NCBI GenBank assembly: GCA_946629205.1
Contig: CAMOXP010000047.1
Coordinates: 1 to 8,720 of the forward strand
Direction of reading: 5' to 3'
Source of the DNA: an uncultured Bacillota bacterium
GTDB lineage: Bacteria > Bacillota > Clostridia > Peptostreptococcales > Anaerovoracaceae
DNA length: 8,720 bases
Made by a program: the position numbers and the translations under genes. How positions within the stretch are numbered: position 1 is the first letter of the stretch; each line of letters starts with the position of its first letter. Below, one piece after another: positions 7,040 to 8,720 of the stretch. Under the pieces are notes generated by a model. The model searched no databases. It saw only the letters and a program-made list of their open reading frames with translations, and had not been told where the DNA came from.

Positions 7040-7050
7040 ACCAATGTCAA
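7022..7050 (-). promoter_or_regulatory. Sigma-A-type promoter of the pot-frl operon
   Basis: On the minus strand, a perfect -35 TTGACA (7050-7045) is followed by exactly 17 nt and a -10 TAAACT (7027-7022; 4 of 6 matches). The predicted start of transcription is near 7015, giving a leader of about 60 nt before the TTG start. The -10 and part of the spacer lie inside the dyad at 7019-7039, so binding there would block polymerase. Confidence 0.7.
7036..7045. repeat. Operator-like 10-bp element, copy 1 (operon promoter)
   Basis: TTATACCAAT (ATTGGTATAA on the minus strand) lies directly after the -35 of the leftward promoter and overlaps the right arm of the 7019-7039 dyad. An identical copy occurs at 7118-7127 by the other promoter. 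TTGGTATA resembles half-sites of HutC-type GntR regulators. Confidence 0.45.
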
Positions 7051-7084
7051 CGAATTTTCAACTATTTCACAATTTTATTTATTA

Positions 7085-7113
7085 TTGCAAAAAACAGTAT
7101 ACTGATATATAAT
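7085..7113 (+). promoter_or_regulatory. Sigma-A-type promoter of the two GntR-type regulator genes
   Basis: A -35 TTGCAA (7085-7090; 4 of 6) is separated by 17 nt from a perfect -10 TATAAT (7108-7113). Transcription should start near 7120, about 24 nt before the first regulator's ATG. A 10-bp palindrome CAGTATACTG (7095-7104) lies in the spacer and an operator-like element (7118-7127) at the predicted start point, which is consistent with autoregulation. Confidence 0.65.
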
Positions 7114-7117
7114 CATT

Positions 7118-7127
7118 TTATACCAAT
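7118..7127. repeat. Operator-like 10-bp element, copy 2 (regulator promoter)
   Basis: TTATACCAAT, identical to 7036-7045 and 82 bp from it. It lies just downstream of the TATAAT box of the rightward promoter, over the predicted transcription start. One copy per divergent promoter suggests a shared regulator. Confidence 0.45.
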
Positions 7128-7143
7128 TAAAGGATGGATTAAT

Positions 7144-7887
7144 ATGAACACATATAAACCGCGCCCTAAGGAGCTTGCGACCGAATATCTCGAAAGCTAT
7201 ATCCTGGAAAACAACCTGAAAGCACATGACCGGCTCCCTCCTGAACGGGAATTGAGTCAGATGTGGAATCTGAACAGGGTCACCCTGCGCAGCGCCATCG
7301 CATCCATGGAAGCAGCCGGCAGACTGTACAGCGTCCAGGGCCGGGGCACCATGATTGCACCGCGTTTCGTGCGCACACTGCAGAATCTGGAGAGTTTCAC
7401 GAAATACGCATCTCACTATGAGGCAAAATCTGAAACAAGATTATTGTCTTTTTCCAAGGTGGAATGCGACAAGCATCTCGCCCAGAGATTTCAGCGCATG
7501 CTGGGTGAAAAACTGTACCGTATATCCCGGCTGCGCATCCTCGACGGCGTTCCGATCATGATCGAGAACGCTTTTATTCCATGCGATCTGGCGCCGGGAC
7601 TGGAGGAGCATGATCTGGTCAAAGGATCTTTGTTTGCTGTTTTGGAGAAATCCTACGGTCTTGTCATGGATCACGGGGAAGAGAAAGCCAGCATTACAGC
7701 CGCCACAGCAGAAGAGGCCGAATACCTGGAGATCAAACCGGATTCTCCGGCCTTTTGGATCGTCAGTACCACCAGAACCCCGGATGATGTCGTTGTAGAA
7801 TACTGCCGTACGGTTGCCCGTGTAGATGTTGTTGAAATGTCCAGCGTGCTGCGCTGGGACTATGCAGGAGGTGCTGACCATGAGTGA
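7144..7887 (+). CDS. GntR-family (HutC/UTRA) transcriptional regulator 1
   Basis: A DNA-binding regulator of 247 residues. The N-terminal winged helix-turn-helix spans about 8-73: LPPERELSQMWNLNRVTLRSA (31-51) is the typical GntR helix-turn-helix and SVQGRGTMI (63-71) the wing. Residues from about 80 to 240 form a UTRA ligand-binding domain, as in HutC, NagR and FrlR, with the pattern LYRISRLRILDGVPIMIENAF. The ATG at 7144 follows AAGGA with a 9-nt spacer. The open frame extends upstream to 6730, but that part overlaps potA and the promoter and is not coding. It is divergent from the pot-frl operon and probably represses it, with a phosphorylated Amadori compound as a plausible inducer by analogy with B. 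subtilis FrlR (inference). Its end overlaps the second regulator by 8 bp. The family is sure; the target and effector are inferred. Confidence 0.88.
   Translation: MNTYKPRPKELATEYLESYILENNLKAHDRLPPERELSQMWNLNRVTLRSAIASMEAAGRLYSVQGRGTMIAPRFVRTLQNLESFTKYASHYEAKSETRLLSFSKVECDKHLAQRFQRMLGEKLYRISRLRILDGVPIMIENAFIPCDLAPGLEEHDLVKGSLFAVLEKSYGLVMDHGEEKASITAATAEEAEYLEIKPDSPAFWIVSTTRTPDDVVVEYCRTVARVDVVEMSSVLRWDYAGGADHE
7866..7872 (+). promoter_or_regulatory. Ribosome binding site of regulator 2, inside regulator 1
   Basis: AGGAGGT, a near-perfect site within the last codons of regulator 1, followed by a 7-nt spacer and ATG at 7880. It rules out the earlier in-frame ATG at 7826 as the start. Confidence 0.8.
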
Positions 7888-8605
7888 TGCGAATTACAAA
7901 TCACCACTGTACATTCAGCTCCGTGAAGTGATCCGCAGTAAAATAGAAGATGGTGAATATCCTGTGGGGACAGCTATCCCTTCTGAATCCCAGCTTGCGG
8001 AGACCTATGACCTGAACCCCCTGTCTGTGCGCAGCGCATTGTCCGCTCTGAAATACGAAGGACTTCTCCGTTCTGTTCAGGGCAAAGGGGTCTTTGTGAA
8101 CGGTCCCAAGGCGGAACGGGACCTGGAAACACTGGGCGGATATCGCCAGACGATGGACGAGCGCTCTATCGCAGCTCATACCCGCGTGCTGCTCAAAGCG
8201 CTGCGCCCGGCAGGTCCTTACTACTCCAGACTGCTGGACCTTGAAGAAAATGATCCGCTCTGGTTTACCAGGCGCATCGACTACATGGACAACGAGCCTG
8301 TCGCATTGGAAGAGATCTATATTCCGGAAAAAATACTTCCCTCTTATGGTGATGTGGATATCGAGTTGTTCTCGATCTACGATATTTTCACATGGAACGG
8401 CTTGCGGCCTACCGATGCGGACCAGACGCTGAGAGTTCTGTTTCTGGAGCCTTCCCGCGCGAAGCTCATCAACCTAACCGCCGATCAGGCCGTCATGGAG
8501 CTCAGCAATCTGACGCGGGACGCGAAAGGACAGAAGATCGAGTTCACCCGCAACTACGTCCGGCCGGACAAAACAGAGTTCTTCACCCATTACGCGAAAG
8601 AATAG
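7880..8605 (+). CDS. GntR-family (HutC/UTRA) transcriptional regulator 2
   Basis: A second regulator of the same family, 241 residues, paralogous to its neighbour but clearly diverged. The winged helix-turn-helix lies at about 8-75: SPLYIQLREVIRSKIEDGEY, then IPSESQLAETYDLNPLSVRSA (33-53), with the wing SVQGKGVFV (65-73). A UTRA domain follows, with the pattern WFTRRIDYMDNEPVALEEIYIP and the ending EFTRNYVRPDKTEFFTHYAKE. The ATG at 7880 is preceded by AGGAGGT with a 7-nt spacer; the frame opens earlier (7826) but that stretch is regulator 1. The 8-bp overlap implies co-transcription and translational coupling. It may form heterodimers with regulator 1 or sense a second ligand; neither can be told from sequence. 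A terminator follows 6 nt after the stop codon. Confidence 0.88.
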   Translation: MSDANYKSPLYIQLREVIRSKIEDGEYPVGTAIPSESQLAETYDLNPLSVRSALSALKYEGLLRSVQGKGVFVNGPKAERDLETLGGYRQTMDERSIAAHTRVLLKALRPAGPYYSRLLDLEENDPLWFTRRIDYMDNEPVALEEIYIPEKILPSYGDVDIELFSIYDIFTWNGLRPTDADQTLRVLFLEPSRAKLINLTADQAVMELSNLTRDAKGQKIEFTRNYVRPDKTEFFTHYAKE

Positions 8606-8611
8606 GCTTGT

Positions 8612-8659
8612 CACACATGAAAAAATCCCCCGGATCATTCCGGGGGTCTGTGTGTTTTT
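8612..8659. terminator. Bidirectional rho-independent terminator
   Basis: A core 8-bp GC-rich stem CCCCCGGA/TCCGGGGG (8627-8634, 8639-8646) with a 4-nt loop. On the minus strand it is followed by ATTTTTTC, a strong terminator for a gene from the right. On the plus strand an outer CACACA/TGTGTG pairing (8612-8617, 8649-8654) brings the stem right up to TTTTT (8655-8659), ending the regulator transcript. It sits between convergent genes. Confidence 0.85.
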
Positions 8660-8672
8660 GAATCTGATTTTA

Positions 8673-8720
8673 TCACTTGCCTTGACCTGACAGCCCTGCA
8701 GCTTCCCTGATTTGTTCCTC
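8673..8720 (-). CDS. Probable 3' end of an unidentified minus-strand gene (cut by window edge)
   Basis: On the minus strand, 15 codons entering from the window edge read EEQIREAAGLSGQGK and end in adjacent stops TGA TAA. A strong leftward terminator begins 26 nt later, which is what the end of a convergent gene would look like. Too little is visible to name a family, and other frames are also open over so short a span, so the call rests mainly on the terminator and double stop. Confidence 0.4.
   Translation of the reverse strand, partial: EEQIREAAGLSGQGK

Noticed and set aside
6730..7143. Upstream extension of the first GntR-type regulator
   Set aside because: It crosses the potA-like gene and both divergent promoters; the ATG at 7144 has a ribosome site and starts at the normal GntR N-terminus.
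7826..7879. Upstream extension of the second GntR-type regulator
   Set aside because: The extra residues are coded within regulator 1, and AGGAGGT at 7866-7872 points to ATG 7880.

Overview
The window looks like a chromosomal segment from a Gram-positive anaerobe, probably class Clostridia (Bacillota) and possibly gut-associated. The signs are strong AGGAGG-type ribosome binding sites, a TACG-type lipoprotein signal on the solute-binding protein, TTG starts, moderate G+C with AT-rich promoters, and low-GC-Gram-positive protein styles. The genus cannot be set from sequence alone. There is no sign of phage, insertion sequence, CRISPR or RNA genes.

Layout. (a) 1-260, minus strand: the N-terminal part of an HD-domain phosphohydrolase-like gene, cut by the window edge. 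(b) 327-360: a factor-independent terminator that ends the main operon. (c) 393-6952, minus strand: one tightly packed seven-gene operon, in transcription order potA-like, potB-like, potC-like, potD-like, frlB, frlC, frlD. Junctions are 4-bp ATGA overlaps, an abutting stop/start, or gaps of 28 nt or less. (d) 6953-7143: a divergent control region with two good sigma-A promoters, a perfect 9-bp-arm dyad over the operon promoter, and a 10-bp element present once at each promoter. (e) 7144-8605, plus strand: two GntR/HutC-type regulators in tandem, overlapping by 8 bp. (f) 8612-8659: a bidirectional terminator, then at 8673-8720 a likely 3' end of a further minus-strand gene.

How it works together (inference). 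FrlD, FrlC and FrlB closely match my recollection of the E. coli fructoselysine enzymes: a 6-kinase, an epimerase that brings psicoselysine into the route, and a SIS-domain deglycase that yields glucose 6-phosphate plus lysine. Here they are joined to a complete ABC importer of the spermidine/putrescine (PotABCD) class, rather than the E. coli FrlA permease or the B. subtilis FrlONM sugar-type importer. The binding protein keeps the PotD aromatic cage start and one amine-binding Asp but lacks two acidic polyamine-contact residues. This suggests an importer retuned from polyamines to a glycated amine such as fructoselysine. The divergent tandem HutC-type regulators probably sense a pathway intermediate and control both promoters.

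The main points for follow-up are the re-purposed polyamine-type importer, the paired regulators with their shared operator-like elements, and the non-ATG starts.
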